Assembly: GCF_001594145.1 (NCBI RefSeq) | Contig: NZ_LVCF01000040.1 | Coordinates: 124,001-188,000 of the forward strand | Direction of reading: 5' to 3' | DNA: 64,000 nucleotides | Origin: Branchiibius sp. NY16-3462-2 | Lineage (GTDB): Bacteria > Actinomycetota > Actinomycetes > Actinomycetales > Dermatophilaceae | Shown here: positions 17,722-25,875 of the stretch, in pieces | Position numbering within the stretch: position 1 is the stretch's first letter | How the letters are laid out: the number at the start of each line of letters is the position of its first letter | The notes under the pieces: generated by a model | What the model saw: the letters and a program-made list of their open reading frames with translations, nothing else | What the model was told of the DNA's origin: nothing | Database searches by the model: none | Program-made: the position numbers and the translations under genes

Positions 17722-18339
17722 GTGGCTCTTACCGATGATCTCGACCGTCTGATCGCACTCGGCCTGCCGATACTGGCCGACCTGACCGATGACCAATTCC
17801 GTTCTCTCGCCGACGGTCTGCCCGATCGCGAAGGCGGCACGCTCATGCTGCACCCGGACTTCATCCCCGCCGAGCGGCTGGTTCCTCTGTTGCGCGGAGC
17901 GAGCGGTCAGCCTGGTTTCATCGTCGAGGATCTGACCGACCTCGCCTCGTTCGTGACCCGGCCCGAGGTGACTCTTCCGGACCGGTCGCTCTACATGGCG
18001 GTCGATCCGCAGCGTGGCGACGAACTACGCAACCAGTCACCGGACGAGGCCTGGCCCGCACTGGTCGGTGCCGGACGCAGCCCCATGACCGTGCACGAAG
18101 GCATCAGCTGGTTGCTGCACCGCCCGGAACTGCTGGAGCCCAACTACTGCTTTATGACCATCGGCACCCGACGGCCTAAGACGAATGGCTGGGATGCCCG
18201 CACTCCCGCGTTGTGGATCAGCGGCGGCACCGGTCGCGACGGCCGTGAACGCACGGGCGCGCCGAAGCTCGGTTGGTGCTGGGCGGGCAACCGGCACACC
18301 TGGCTCGGCTTCGGATCCGTCGCCGACCGCGTCGGCTAG
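17722..18339 (+). CDS. DUF5701-like protein
   Basis: 205 aa starting at GTG. Distinctive stretches are TDDQFRSLADGLPD, the central FIVEDLTDLASFVTRPEV and the C-terminal TRRPKTNGWDARTPALWISG. I recall this pattern from the actinobacterial DUF5701 family, whose function is unknown. No signal peptide or membrane segment. It is divergent from the DksA-like gene with 54 bases between the starts, so the two promoters must overlap. Confidence 0.78.
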   Translation: MALTDDLDRLIALGLPILADLTDDQFRSLADGLPDREGGTLMLHPDFIPAERLVPLLRGASGQPGFIVEDLTDLASFVTRPEVTLPDRSLYMAVDPQRGDELRNQSPDEAWPALVGAGRSPMTVHEGISWLLHRPELLEPNYCFMTIGTRRPKTNGWDARTPALWISGGTGRDGRERTGAPKLGWCWAGNRHTWLGFGSVADRVG

Positions 18340-18385
18340 CGGAGTTGCGATCTCACCCCGACGCGTATGGCGAGGAGCAAAGAGG

Positions 18386-18997
18386 TCAGCGCGCTTGGAC
18401 CGCGAGGCGTCCAGCAAGCAGGACGTACGTGCCGGCGAACGTCCGACGCATCCAGCGCATCACATTGGGCCTGCCGAGCACCTTCGTGCGCATCGTCGCA
18501 GCGAACGCCGCATAGACAGCAAAGACCGCGAACGTCACCGTCATGAACACCAGGCTCAACCAGACCATATGCCAGGCGCCATTGGGTTCAGCCGCGGGCA
18601 CGAACTGCGGGAGGAAGGCGTAGAAGAAGATCGTCAGCTTGGGGTTGAGCAGATTGATCAGGATTGCCGTGCGGATCACCTTCCACGGCGAGACCGGAGT
18701 CGCGCTTTCGTCCACCTCCAGCACAGAACTGTCATGAACCGTCTGCCATGCCAGATAGAGCAGATAGGCAACGCCAAGCCATTTGATCGATTGGAACGCC
18801 ACCGCGGAGGCGTTCAGGATGGCCGCGAGTCCCGCGATCGCCGCGATCATGTGCGGCAGGATGCCCAGGGTGCAACCGAACGCGGCGATCACCCCACCTC
18901 GAAGTCCGCGCGCCAAGCCCTCGGCGATGGAGAACACCGCACCTGTGCCCGGGGTGGCCACCACCACCAACGTCGTCAGAACGAACGCAAGGCTCAT
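18386..18997 (-). CDS. LysE-family translocator
   Basis: 203 aa membrane exporter with six hydrophobic segments. It opens MSLAFVLTTLVVVATPGTGAV, where the PGP-like ATPGTG turn is characteristic of LysE/RhtB proteins; a conserved LLNPKLTIFFYAFLPQF follows mid-protein. Family members export amino acids such as lysine, threonine or homoserine lactone. The substrate cannot be told. A perfect 12-base palindrome CGGTTCGAACCG lies just upstream (19011-19022). Confidence 0.9.
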   Translation of the reverse strand: MSLAFVLTTLVVVATPGTGAVFSIAEGLARGLRGGVIAAFGCTLGILPHMIAAIAGLAAILNASAVAFQSIKWLGVAYLLYLAWQTVHDSSVLEVDESATPVSPWKVIRTAILINLLNPKLTIFFYAFLPQFVPAAEPNGAWHMVWLSLVFMTVTFAVFAVYAAFAATMRTKVLGRPNVMRWMRRTFAGTYVLLAGRLAVQAR

Positions 18998-19010
18998 GCA
19001 GGTGACACTA

Positions 19011-19022
19011 CGGTTCGAACCG
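19011..19022. promoter_or_regulatory. CGGTTCGAACCG palindrome upstream of lysE-like gene
   Basis: A perfect 12-bp palindrome 14 bases before the LysE-like start codon on the minus strand, in the leader/promoter position. It could be an operator. It also looks like a tRNA T-arm, but no tRNA cloverleaf can be built around it. Confidence 0.35.
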
Positions 19023-19061
19023 GCCCCTCCACAGCACCTGTGATCCCCGAAATTCGAGATA

Positions 19062-19085
19062 TGTGATGTCTCAGGACATTGCCAC
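19062..19085. repeat. IS481-like terminal repeat remnant (copy 1)
   Basis: TGTGATGTCTCAGGACATTG resembles the ends of IS481-type elements as I remember them. It contains the inverted repeat ATGTC-TCAG-GACAT. Related decayed sequences occur at 20517-20547 and 21416-21449 in opposite orientation. No complete element remains. Confidence 0.45.
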
Positions 19086-19125
19086 CGAGGTTTGCCCGCT
19101 GGAGCGTTCCATTAACCGGCAGCAA

Positions 19126-19350
19126 CTAGGCACCTGGCTCGTCCCCATCCTCTCGCAATGGACGAGACAACTGCCCCAATATGGCTGGGGCGGTGATGAT
19201 CAGGGCCACAGTGATCGATCCCTTCAGTCCACCGCTCAGGTAGCCGATAGTGCAGGCGAACACCAGCACCACGCTCAGAAGCGCTATCCATTGGCGCCAC
19301 GGGCGTCGGCTCCGCGTGTGGCGAATAGTGTGACCACGGGTGCCCCTCAC
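19126..19350 (-). CDS. Small membrane protein, 74 aa
   Basis: GTG start. A basic N-terminus (HTIRHTRSRRPWRQ) is followed by two hydrophobic segments, WIALLSVVLVFACTIGYLSG and ITVALIITAPAILGQL. The positive-inside pattern suggests both termini are cytoplasmic. No family recognised. It lies in a low-density patch with IS remnants, so it may be a lineage-specific gene. Confidence rests on composition and on the absence of a competing frame. Confidence 0.5.
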   Translation of the reverse strand: MRGTRGHTIRHTRSRRPWRQWIALLSVVLVFACTIGYLSGGLKGSITVALIITAPAILGQLSRPLREDGDEPGA

Positions 19351-19518
19351 CTCTTAACTTGGCTTCCTGGTCCGAAGACGCCGGATGGCTCACGTCGTTA
19401 ACTACGTGGCCCGAACGTACCGAAAAGCTTCGGACCCGACTCTGGGCAACGCCGTAGCCTCTCGTACCGTCGTGGCCGTGTCGCAAGCCACCGCCCGGGC
19501 AGCCATTGGTGCGGGCGC

Positions 19519-19845
19519 TCAGTGTTGTAGATGATCGGACTCGTCCAGGACGAGAACGATCCACTCATCGCCGGGTCCGTTGCGACGGGCGAAATGCCCA
19601 GGCGCGAGGGTTGCTAATGCGTGCACTGACCTGTCCTGGGCAAGTACATGGGACAGGTGCGCGGCTACGGCCCCGCCGGGCTGGTTCGGGTCGTTCACGC
19701 CGTCAGCGACGGACCAGGAACCGTCCGAGTAGTGCGCCACCTCGCGCGCGGGCTCATGGCCATCAAGGACCGTACGTTGAACGACAGCGCCTAACCGCTC
19801 TGGAAAGATCCCACCGGGGAACGGAAACGGCAGCGATCGGTACAT
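19519..19845 (-). CDS. Hypothetical protein, about 108 aa
   Basis: From the ATG at 19845 the protein opens MYRSLPFPFPGGIFPERLG and contains VAHYSDGSWSVADGVNDPN and ALATLAPGHFARRNGPGDEW, ending EWIVLVLDESDH. A longer frame from a TTG at 19905 is possible. It resembles small actinobacterial proteins of unknown function with a 'DGxWxxxDGVxDP' core (recalled). It is divergent from the small Cys/His protein at 19908, whose start is about 60 bases away. Confidence 0.6.
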   Translation of the reverse strand: MYRSLPFPFPGGIFPERLGAVVQRTVLDGHEPAREVAHYSDGSWSVADGVNDPNQPGGAVAAHLSHVLAQDRSVHALATLAPGHFARRNGPGDEWIVLVLDESDHLQH

Positions 19846-19907
19846 CTCAGGGCACGGCTCTTCCACGGGCTGAGTATCGCGCGAGTCCGGTGGATAAGGT
19901 GACAATC

Positions 19908-20108
19908 ATGTTCGGTCGCGTCATGGGGAAGTCCGCTTGGCGGGCAACGCTCCAATACTTGGGCGTGGTCAAAGTGGTACCCAAACCCGGCTTCTCGATT
20001 CCCAATAAAACCTGGCCCGCGCACCAAGTCTGTGACGTCTGCGCCGCGGTAGTGCCACCCTCCGGCCAAGACCAGCATGCTGCGTGGCACGCCAATCAGC
20101 AGTCTTGA
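19908..20108 (+). CDS. Small Cys2-His2-like protein, 66 aa
   Basis: Opens MFGRVMGKSAWRATLQYLG; a possible GTG start lies 18 bases earlier. The C-terminal part has CDVCAAVVPPSGQDQHAAWH, a CxxC...HxxxH arrangement that could bind zinc. Small actinobacterial proteins ending with a similar C..C...H..WH pattern are known as uncharacterised families. The gene sits alone within the IS-remnant patch. Confidence 0.5.
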   Translation: MFGRVMGKSAWRATLQYLGVVKVVPKPGFSIPNKTWPAHQVCDVCAAVVPPSGQDQHAAWHANQQS

Positions 20109-20207
20109 ATAACGTTCGGATCTGCCGATGAGCTCGCGACCACGAAGCCATGAGCCGTGGGGGTCGGTGGCCGGTGCGACCATTCGTGCATTCTCGGCGT
20201 GGCCTGG

Positions 20208-20480
20208 TCACACCCGGTGATCAGGAATGATCAAGTTGTGCCGGTTGCGTACTTTTCGAGACGGCCGGTTCCCCGCCGGGCAAGCGGGCGAAGTCCGATC
20301 ATGCTGCGGTTCCAACACCGCCGGGCCATCGGTGAGCGCACGTTTTCGTAGCAGACAGAACGACTTTCGTAAGACTCCGTGCTTGGCGCAGAACGTTGAC
20401 ACCGCGCCGCGCGGCGCGTCGTCGGGCCACTGCGAGATCGCCAGGCGAACACGAGGATCAATGGGTTCAGTGGTAGGCAC
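20208..20480 (-). pseudogene. IS481-family transposase, N-terminal remnant
   Basis: About 90 codons remain. The first 60 match the helix-turn-helix start of IS481-type transposases: RLAISQWPDDAPRGAVSTFC, then LRKSFCLLRKRALTDGPAVL. After this the frame degrades into Arg/Pro-rich sequence and stops; the DDE catalytic domain (about 250 residues) is absent. A decayed terminal repeat lies just upstream at 20517-20547. The rest of the element has been lost. Confidence 0.62.
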
Positions 20481-20516
20481 CCCCGCATCCTGAAATCAGA
20501 AGGGTCACCACCAAGC

Positions 20517-20547
20517 CCGTCCGAAGCGTTACCAATGTCCTGTTGGG
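20517..20547. repeat. IS481-like terminal repeat remnant (copy 2)
   Basis: Read on the minus strand it contains CAGGACATTGGTAACGCTTC, which lies about 40 bases upstream of the transposase remnant where the element's end is expected. It shares about 19 of 25 positions with the copy at 21416-21449 and the core GGACATTG with the copy at 19062. Confidence 0.45.
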
Positions 20548-20573
20548 CGACCCGTCGTGGCAGTCTCGGTCGT

Positions 20574-21368
20574 GTGGATCCCTCCGAGTTGCTAAGCCGT
20601 TCCAGGTCATTCGAGCAGGGCGCTACTGCCTACGAGGAGTATCGGCCGGAATTTCCAGATGAACTGTTCGAGATGCTCAGCACGGTCAGCGGCAATCGCC
20701 TCAGCCAACGGGTTCTTGAGATTGGCGCCGGAACCGGAAAGGCCACGCTGCCCCTGGTTGTCCGTGGAGCCCTGGTCGATGTTGTCGAACCTTCGGCGGA
20801 AATGGTGGGCGTCCTACGCCAAAGACTGGAAGCGACCGGGCTCAGCGATCGCGTGCACCTTCGCGCAGAGCGTTTTGAGGACGTGGACCCTTCTGAGAAC
20901 TACGACGTGGTGGTCGCAGCGCAGTCGTTTCATTGGGCGGATCCGGTCAGCCGCTGGTCTCGGCTCGCGTCTTTGCTCCGACCCGACGGCAGAGCGTTCT
21001 TGTTCTGGAATGGCTGGGCACTGAACCCGGCCGAGCTCGACCTCGCGGCGGTGGCCGCGGCGTACGACCGTTGGGCACCGGCCCTTGATCCCGACATTGA
21101 GGATCACCGGGGCAAGGTCGGCTGGGCGGAGCAGGAGGTCGCGGCCGTGGCGGACCTAGAACTCGAACGTGTAGAACGCTTTTCGTGGCCGTGGCATCTC
21201 ACCACTGAGGACTATCTATCGCTCCTGGCAACGACATCGCAGTACGCCGTCGCACCACCGACAGTGAGGAACGGCCTGTTTGATGCCCTTCGGGAAGTGC
21301 TTGGTGAACGTGTGCTCCTCGACGGCCGCACGTTGTTCTTGGTTGTCGTACCGGTGTTGCCCCGCTAA
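20574..21368 (+). CDS. Class I SAM-dependent methyltransferase
   Basis: 264 aa from the GTG at 20574. The SAM-binding motif I is VLEIGAGTGKATLPL, motif II is VDVVEPSAEM, and AAQSFHWADP marks the methyltransferase_11/25 type. The open frame reaches 20535, but the early residues look non-family. Substrate unknown. The gene is flanked by two same-oriented IS-end remnants (20517 and 21416), which suggests it may have travelled with, or been bracketed by, insertion sequences. Confidence 0.85.
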   Translation: MDPSELLSRSRSFEQGATAYEEYRPEFPDELFEMLSTVSGNRLSQRVLEIGAGTGKATLPLVVRGALVDVVEPSAEMVGVLRQRLEATGLSDRVHLRAERFEDVDPSENYDVVVAAQSFHWADPVSRWSRLASLLRPDGRAFLFWNGWALNPAELDLAAVAAAYDRWAPALDPDIEDHRGKVGWAEQEVAAVADLELERVERFSWPWHLTTEDYLSLLATTSQYAVAPPTVRNGLFDALREVLGERVLLDGRTLFLVVVPVLPR

Positions 21369-21415
21369 GCATTCGCGGCGCCGAAGTCTCCGGACCGGAA
21401 GTGTCGCCATCAAGA

Positions 21416-21449
21416 CCGTCAGAACTGTCACCGATGTTCTAGAGATAAC
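21416..21449. repeat. IS481-like terminal repeat remnant (copy 3)
   Basis: On the minus strand it reads TCTAGAACATCGGTGACAGT then TCTGACGG, aligning with copy 2 over about 25 bases in the same orientation. No transposase remains nearby, so it is a solo end. Confidence 0.4.
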
Positions 21450-21496
21450 AACGTCGCGATCTGGTCAGATCCACAGTTCGTACATATGATCGATTC

Positions 21497-22126
21497 ATGC
21501 ACGCGCTGCAGGGCTCGCTCTGGGACCAGGTCGACGAGGTCGGGCTCCGCTCGCTCGACGGCGCTGTGCAGCGGATCGAACTCACCGACGGCGCGTGGCT
21601 GGACCTGCGTCCCGGCTGGGTGACGGGCGCCGACACCCTCTTCGAACGTCTCAACGCGGGCGGCAGTGCTGGTGTCGAGTGGCGCGGCGAACGACGGGTC
21701 ATGTGGGACAAGGAGCTTCCCACCCCGCGACTTCTGCGCTTCTACCGCGAACGCGAGCAGCTCCCCGACCCGGTGATCGAGCAGGCCCGCGTCGCTCTCA
21801 CGAAGCACTACAACGCCGAACCGTTCGCGACCGTGGGTATGTGCCTCTACCGCGACCACCGGGACTCCGTCGCCTGGCACGGCGACCGCTTCGGCCGGGG
21901 CGCCACCCACGACACCATGGTCGCGATCGTGTCCATCGGTGCGCCGCGCGCACTGCTGCTGCGTCCAGCGGGCGGCGGAACCTCGCGTCGCTTCGTTCTC
22001 GGCCACGGAGACCTGATCGTGATGGGCGGCAGCTGCCAGCGAACGTGGGACCACGCCGTACCCAAATCGAGTACGCCGACCGGTCCCCGGATCAGCATCC
22101 AGTTCCGTCCCGCCGGGGTCAGGTAG
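21497..22126 (+). CDS. alkB: AlkB-like 2-oxoglutarate/Fe(II)-dependent dioxygenase
   Basis: 209 aa. The Fe-binding triad is visible as His128-x-Asp130 in WHGDRFGR and His186 in WDHAVPK. The 2-oxoglutarate-binding Arg residues lie in GPRISIQFR. AlkB enzymes repair 1-methyladenine and 3-methylcytosine by oxidative demethylation. The gene stands alone upstream of the chloride channel (18-base gap), so it could share its transcript. Catalytic residues are complete. DNA versus RNA or protein substrate is not decided. Confidence 0.88.
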   Translation: MHALQGSLWDQVDEVGLRSLDGAVQRIELTDGAWLDLRPGWVTGADTLFERLNAGGSAGVEWRGERRVMWDKELPTPRLLRFYREREQLPDPVIEQARVALTKHYNAEPFATVGMCLYRDHRDSVAWHGDRFGRGATHDTMVAIVSIGAPRALLLRPAGGGTSRRFVLGHGDLIVMGGSCQRTWDHAVPKSSTPTGPRISIQFRPAGVR

Positions 22127-22144
22127 TCACGACATAATTCCCCC

Positions 22145-23383
22145 GTGCGTGCCCTCGCCCGGATGACCGCGATCGTCGCGGTCCTCGGGGTCGCCTCCGG
22201 CCTGGTCGGCGGACTGCTGGTCATCTTGTTGCACGCGGTTCAGCACGTGGCGTTCGGCTACTCCGAGGGGCTGTTCCTCTACGGGTCGGAACAAGCCCGT
22301 GCATGGCGTCGGTTGCTGTGCCTCATGGCCGCCGGCCTCATCGCTGGCGTCGGGTGGTGGGCGGTCTACCGCTGGTTCAAACCGCTGGTGTCGATCGGGG
22401 CGGCCCTCGGCCGGGAGGACACCGAAGGTAAGCGAATGCCGTTCTGGCCCACGGTCGTTCACGGTTTACTGCAGATCGTCACCGTCGCCCTCGGCTCACC
22501 CCTCGGCCGCGAAGTCGCACCCCGTGAGATCTCTGCCGCGGTCGCCGACCGCATCACCGACTGGGTAGGTGTCCTCGGGCATCCACGACGCGTCCTGATC
22601 GCGAGCTCGGCCGGTGCCGGTCTAGCGGCGGTGTACGGCGTGCCACTAGGTGGCGCCGTCTTCACCCTTGAGGTGCTGCTGGTGTCGTTCGCGTTGTCCG
22701 CAGTGATCCCGGCTCTGGCGTGCAGCGCGATCGCCGCTGGGGTGGCCGCGGTCATCGTGCCGGACGACCTGCAGTACACCGTTGGCCATACCCCGGTCAC
22801 GACATCGGTCTGGTTCTGGGCGGTCGTCTTCGGCCCGCTGTGTGGACTGGCCGCCTGGGGTTTTCGCTGGCTGACCCTGCGCTGTGCGCAGGCCGCCCCA
22901 CGGGACTGGCAGCTGATCCCCCGCGCATTCGCCGCCTTCACCACGGTCGGTCTCATCTCGATGGTGCTGCCGCAGATCCTGGGCAACGGCAAAGCCGCCG
23001 CGCAGGTCGGCTTCGATCATTCCGTGGGCTTCTGGACGCTGCTGGCCCTGCTCGCGGCACGGGTGGTTGCCGTCGCGCTGGCACTGCTCGGTGGCGGCCA
23101 GGGCGGATTGCTCACCCCGTCCATCGCGAACGGTTCGCTGCTGGGCGCACTGGTCGGGACGTTGTGGAGCGGTCTCAACCCCGGGACGGTCATCACGACG
23201 TACGCCCTGATCGGCGCCGCGGCGTTCCTCGCAGCGGCCCAGCGGATGCCAGCCACCGCGATCCTGCTGGTCTTCGAACTCACCCGGATGGATGCCGCCC
23301 TGCTCGGCCCCACGATGGTGGCCGCCGCCGGATCGGCGGCCATCGAGCGGGCCATCGACAACCGCCGGTCGGTAGCCTCCTGA
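22145..23383 (+). CDS. ClC-family chloride channel/antiporter
   Basis: 412 aa starting at GTG, with about ten hydrophobic helices. GSPLGREVAPREISAA corresponds to the GREGP region and keeps the gating Glu, although the following Gly-Pro is Val-Ala-Pro. GGQGGLLTPS corresponds to the GxFxP selectivity loop. Members are chloride channels or Cl-/H+ or F- antiporters. No cytoplasmic CBS domain follows. The C-terminus is 2 bases from the next methyltransferase start. Confidence 0.87.
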   Translation: MRALARMTAIVAVLGVASGLVGGLLVILLHAVQHVAFGYSEGLFLYGSEQARAWRRLLCLMAAGLIAGVGWWAVYRWFKPLVSIGAALGREDTEGKRMPFWPTVVHGLLQIVTVALGSPLGREVAPREISAAVADRITDWVGVLGHPRRVLIASSAGAGLAAVYGVPLGGAVFTLEVLLVSFALSAVIPALACSAIAAGVAAVIVPDDLQYTVGHTPVTTSVWFWAVVFGPLCGLAAWGFRWLTLRCAQAAPRDWQLIPRAFAAFTTVGLISMVLPQILGNGKAAAQVGFDHSVGFWTLLALLAARVVAVALALLGGGQGGLLTPSIANGSLLGALVGTLWSGLNPGTVITTYALIGAAAFLAAAQRMPATAILLVFELTRMDAALLGPTMVAAAGSAAIERAIDNRRSVAS

Positions 23384-23384
23384 G

Positions 23385-23999
23385 GTGGGCTTCTACGAAC
23401 GGCACGTCCTGCCGCGACTGGTGGATCTCACCTGCGGCTCGGCGGCGCTGCTTCCGATCCGGACCTGGGCGTGCGAAGGCCTCACGGGGCACGTCATCGA
23501 GATCGGCTTCGGCTCGGGGACGAACGTGGCCGCCTACCCCGCGGCCGTCACCCAGGTCACCGCGATCGAACCGTCCGACACCGCCTGGGACATGGCCGCC
23601 GATAACGTACGCCGATCGCGCGTCCCGATCACCCGCGCTGGCCTGGACGCTGGGCGACTTCCGTTCGACGACAACGCTTTTGATACCGCGCTGTCCACCT
23701 TCACGTTATGCACCGTGCCCGATCTGGATATGGCGTTATCCGAACTACGCAGGGTGCTCAAACCAGGCGGATCGCTGCACTTCCTCGAGCATGGGCTGGC
23801 TCCCGATGAGAACGTCCGGCGCTGGCAGCGCCGCCTGGACCCGCTGGAGCAACGCCTCGCAGGTGGTTGTCACCTGACCCGCGACATATCCAGCGAAATC
23901 ACCGGAGCCGGACTGACCCTCACGGCGAGCAAAGAGTTCTACGGCGCGCGGCCCAAGTCCTTCGGCGCGCTGACCGTCGGCGTCGCCTCGGCCGACTAA
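23385..23999 (+). CDS. Class I SAM-dependent methyltransferase
   Basis: 204 aa starting at GTG. Motif I is VIEIGFGSGTNVAAYP, motif II is VTAIEPSD, and LPFDDNAFDTALSTFTLCTV is the methyltransferase_11 motif IV region. The pattern YERHVLPRLVDLTCG ... LLPIRTWACEGL resembles the UbiE-like/METTL7-like actinobacterial group. Transcriptionally it appears to follow the ClC gene. Substrate unknown. Confidence 0.85.
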   Translation: MGFYERHVLPRLVDLTCGSAALLPIRTWACEGLTGHVIEIGFGSGTNVAAYPAAVTQVTAIEPSDTAWDMAADNVRRSRVPITRAGLDAGRLPFDDNAFDTALSTFTLCTVPDLDMALSELRRVLKPGGSLHFLEHGLAPDENVRRWQRRLDPLEQRLAGGCHLTRDISSEITGAGLTLTASKEFYGARPKSFGALTVGVASAD

Positions 24000-24042
24000 C
24001 CTGCGGGAGCATCCGAAGCACCTTGGGGGCGAGCGTCGTCGA

Positions 24043-24669
24043 CTACAGCAGACCTCGCTCGAAGGCGACCCGCACCGCCGCAGCCCGGTCGCCGACCCCG
24101 AGCTTGCTGTAGACGTGCAGCAGGTGGGTCTTGACCGTGGCCTCACTGACGAAGAGTTGTTGCGCCACAGTGCGATTCGTCCCACCATCGGCAATCGCGC
24201 GGAGAACCTCGATCTCCCGCTCGCTCAACTGGTCCTCCCGACGGCGAGCCACCAGGCGTTGGGCGGCGACCGGCGCCAGGACCGTGCGGCCGGCGGCGGC
24301 ACCCAGAACCGCCTCGATCAGTTCTTCGCGGCCCAGCGCCTTGAGCAGGTAGCCGTTGGCCCCGGCGTCCATGGCGGCCGTGATGTCCCGATCCGTCTCG
24401 TACGTCGTGAGCACCAGGATCGCGGGCCGGCACGAGTCTGCCGCGCGTAACGCCCGGATCGCATCGACACCGTCTCCCTCAGGCATCCGCAGATCCATCA
24501 GCACCACGTCGGGCTCGTGCCGCCGTACCAGAGCCACCGCCTCCGGTCCGCTGCCCGCCTCGGCGAGAACCTGCAGCCGCTGATGTCCGTCGAGCATCCC
24601 CCGGATGCCGTTGCGCACGACCGGGTGGTCGTCGGCGATCAGCACCGTCACTACCGGCGGGGAGGTCAC
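24043..24669 (-). CDS. NarL/LuxR-family response regulator (module 2)
   Basis: 208 aa from the GTG at 24669, which overlaps the kinase stop by 4 bases. The receiver domain has the phospho-Asp in VLMDLRMPEGDG and Lys in YLLKALGREEL. The LuxR helix-turn-helix is LSEREIEVLRAIADGGTNRT with VSEATVKTHLLHVYSKLGVG. It partners the adjacent kinase and presumably controls the downstream-module ABC exporter. The domain order equals module 1, but sequence similarity is only at family level. Confidence 0.92.
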   Translation of the reverse strand: MTSPPVVTVLIADDHPVVRNGIRGMLDGHQRLQVLAEAGSGPEAVALVRRHEPDVVLMDLRMPEGDGVDAIRALRAADSCRPAILVLTTYETDRDITAAMDAGANGYLLKALGREELIEAVLGAAAGRTVLAPVAAQRLVARRREDQLSEREIEVLRAIADGGTNRTVAQQLFVSEATVKTHLLHVYSKLGVGDRAAAVRVAFERGLL

Positions 24670-25868
24670 GCGGGGGCCGCCACGTCGATCAAACACCCTG
24701 CGCCTGCTGAAGATTCGACATCAAGCGAACCACCCACCGCCTCGACCCGCTCGCGCATGTTCCGTAGGCCGTGGCCTGCCCCGCCCTGCGACGGCTCGAA
24801 CCCGCGACCGTCGTCGCGGACCTGGAGCAACAAACCGTCCTGGGTGTACTGCAGCTGGACCACCACGGATGTAGCCCCGGAGTGACGCGCCACGTTGGAC
24901 AACGCCTCCTGACACACGCGCACGAGCATCTGGTCCTGCTCGGTTCGCGTGGGCGCACCTTCGACGTCGAGGTGAGCCCGGATCCGGTGACGGGCAGACC
25001 ACTCATCCAACAGGGCGCGCACGGCATCGGCCGCCGACGCGTCATCCAGCAGCGGTGACCGCAGCGCGTTCACCGCCCGGCGGGCTTCACCGAGACCGTC
25101 CCGGGCTAGATCCTTCGCAGCATCGACCCGGGACCGCCAATCGCCCTCGCCGTCAATGGCTTCCAGTTGGCTGACGATCGCGACCAGATCCTGCGCGACG
25201 GTGTCGTGGATCTCCCTCGACAAGCGCTCGCGCTCCTGCAGGATGCCCTGCTCGTGAGCCCTCTCCAGCAGTTGATCGTGCAACTCCTGGTTGCGCTGGC
25301 TGACCTCGGCTGACTGCCGCGCCGCCGCCTCTCGCTCCTGCACCTCACGGGCGCGTTGCTCTCCGAAGTGCACGATGACCGCGACCACCCCAGCATTGAC
25401 GAAGCTCAAGGCCAGGAACGCGTGCCAGTCCGAGACCGCCTGCCCGAACCCGCCTACCTGCGCGGCAGCCATGACCAGAGCGTTGAGACCCAGGGCCACG
25501 ACGAGAGCGCGCCCGTGGAAGAGCAGCATCGCGATCACGTAGCCGAAGAAGCCGAAGATCCCGTAGAACGGCGAGATGGCGATCATCACCGCCGCCATCG
25601 CCAGGTGTGCCGTGAAAATCGCGACGCGCAACGGCATCGACAAGGAAGTCCGCCGCATCCACCAGGCCGCCAGCAGGATGCTCGCCGCAGACAACACGAT
25701 GAGCAGCAGATATCCGACCCTGCCGGAGGCGACGGGCACCACCACCGCGCACAGCAACGACCCGGCCAGAAGCGCGACAGGAGCCCAACGGACCGCCGCG
25801 ACCGGGCCGTCGACCCGGTCCCAGTACGGACCCTGCACCGAGGACTCTTGCCGTGTCATAACCTCCAT
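24666..25868 (-). CDS. Sensor histidine kinase, HisKA_3 type (module 2)
   Basis: 400 aa. Six hydrophobic segments fill residues 27-170 with very short loops; a coiled coil (FGEQRAREVQEREAAARQSA) follows. The phospho-acceptor helix is ERERLSREIHDTVAQDLV, the N box is CQEALSNVARHS, and the G boxes are DDGRGFEPSQGG and GHGLRNMRERV. A second ATG lies 9 bases inside. It lies 7 bases after the ABC permease gene. Intramembrane sensing is likely, as in module 1. Confidence 0.91.
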   Translation of the reverse strand: MEVMTRQESSVQGPYWDRVDGPVAAVRWAPVALLAGSLLCAVVVPVASGRVGYLLLIVLSAASILLAAWWMRRTSLSMPLRVAIFTAHLAMAAVMIAISPFYGIFGFFGYVIAMLLFHGRALVVALGLNALVMAAAQVGGFGQAVSDWHAFLALSFVNAGVVAVIVHFGEQRAREVQEREAAARQSAEVSQRNQELHDQLLERAHEQGILQERERLSREIHDTVAQDLVAIVSQLEAIDGEGDWRSRVDAAKDLARDGLGEARRAVNALRSPLLDDASAADAVRALLDEWSARHRIRAHLDVEGAPTRTEQDQMLVRVCQEALSNVARHSGATSVVVQLQYTQDGLLLQVRDDGRGFEPSQGGAGHGLRNMRERVEAVGGSLDVESSAGAGCLIDVAAPA

Positions 25869-25875
25869 CGTGACA

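Noticed and set aside
19011..19022. tRNA T-arm-like sequence GGTTCGAACC
   Set aside because: No acceptor, D or anticodon arm can be paired around it.
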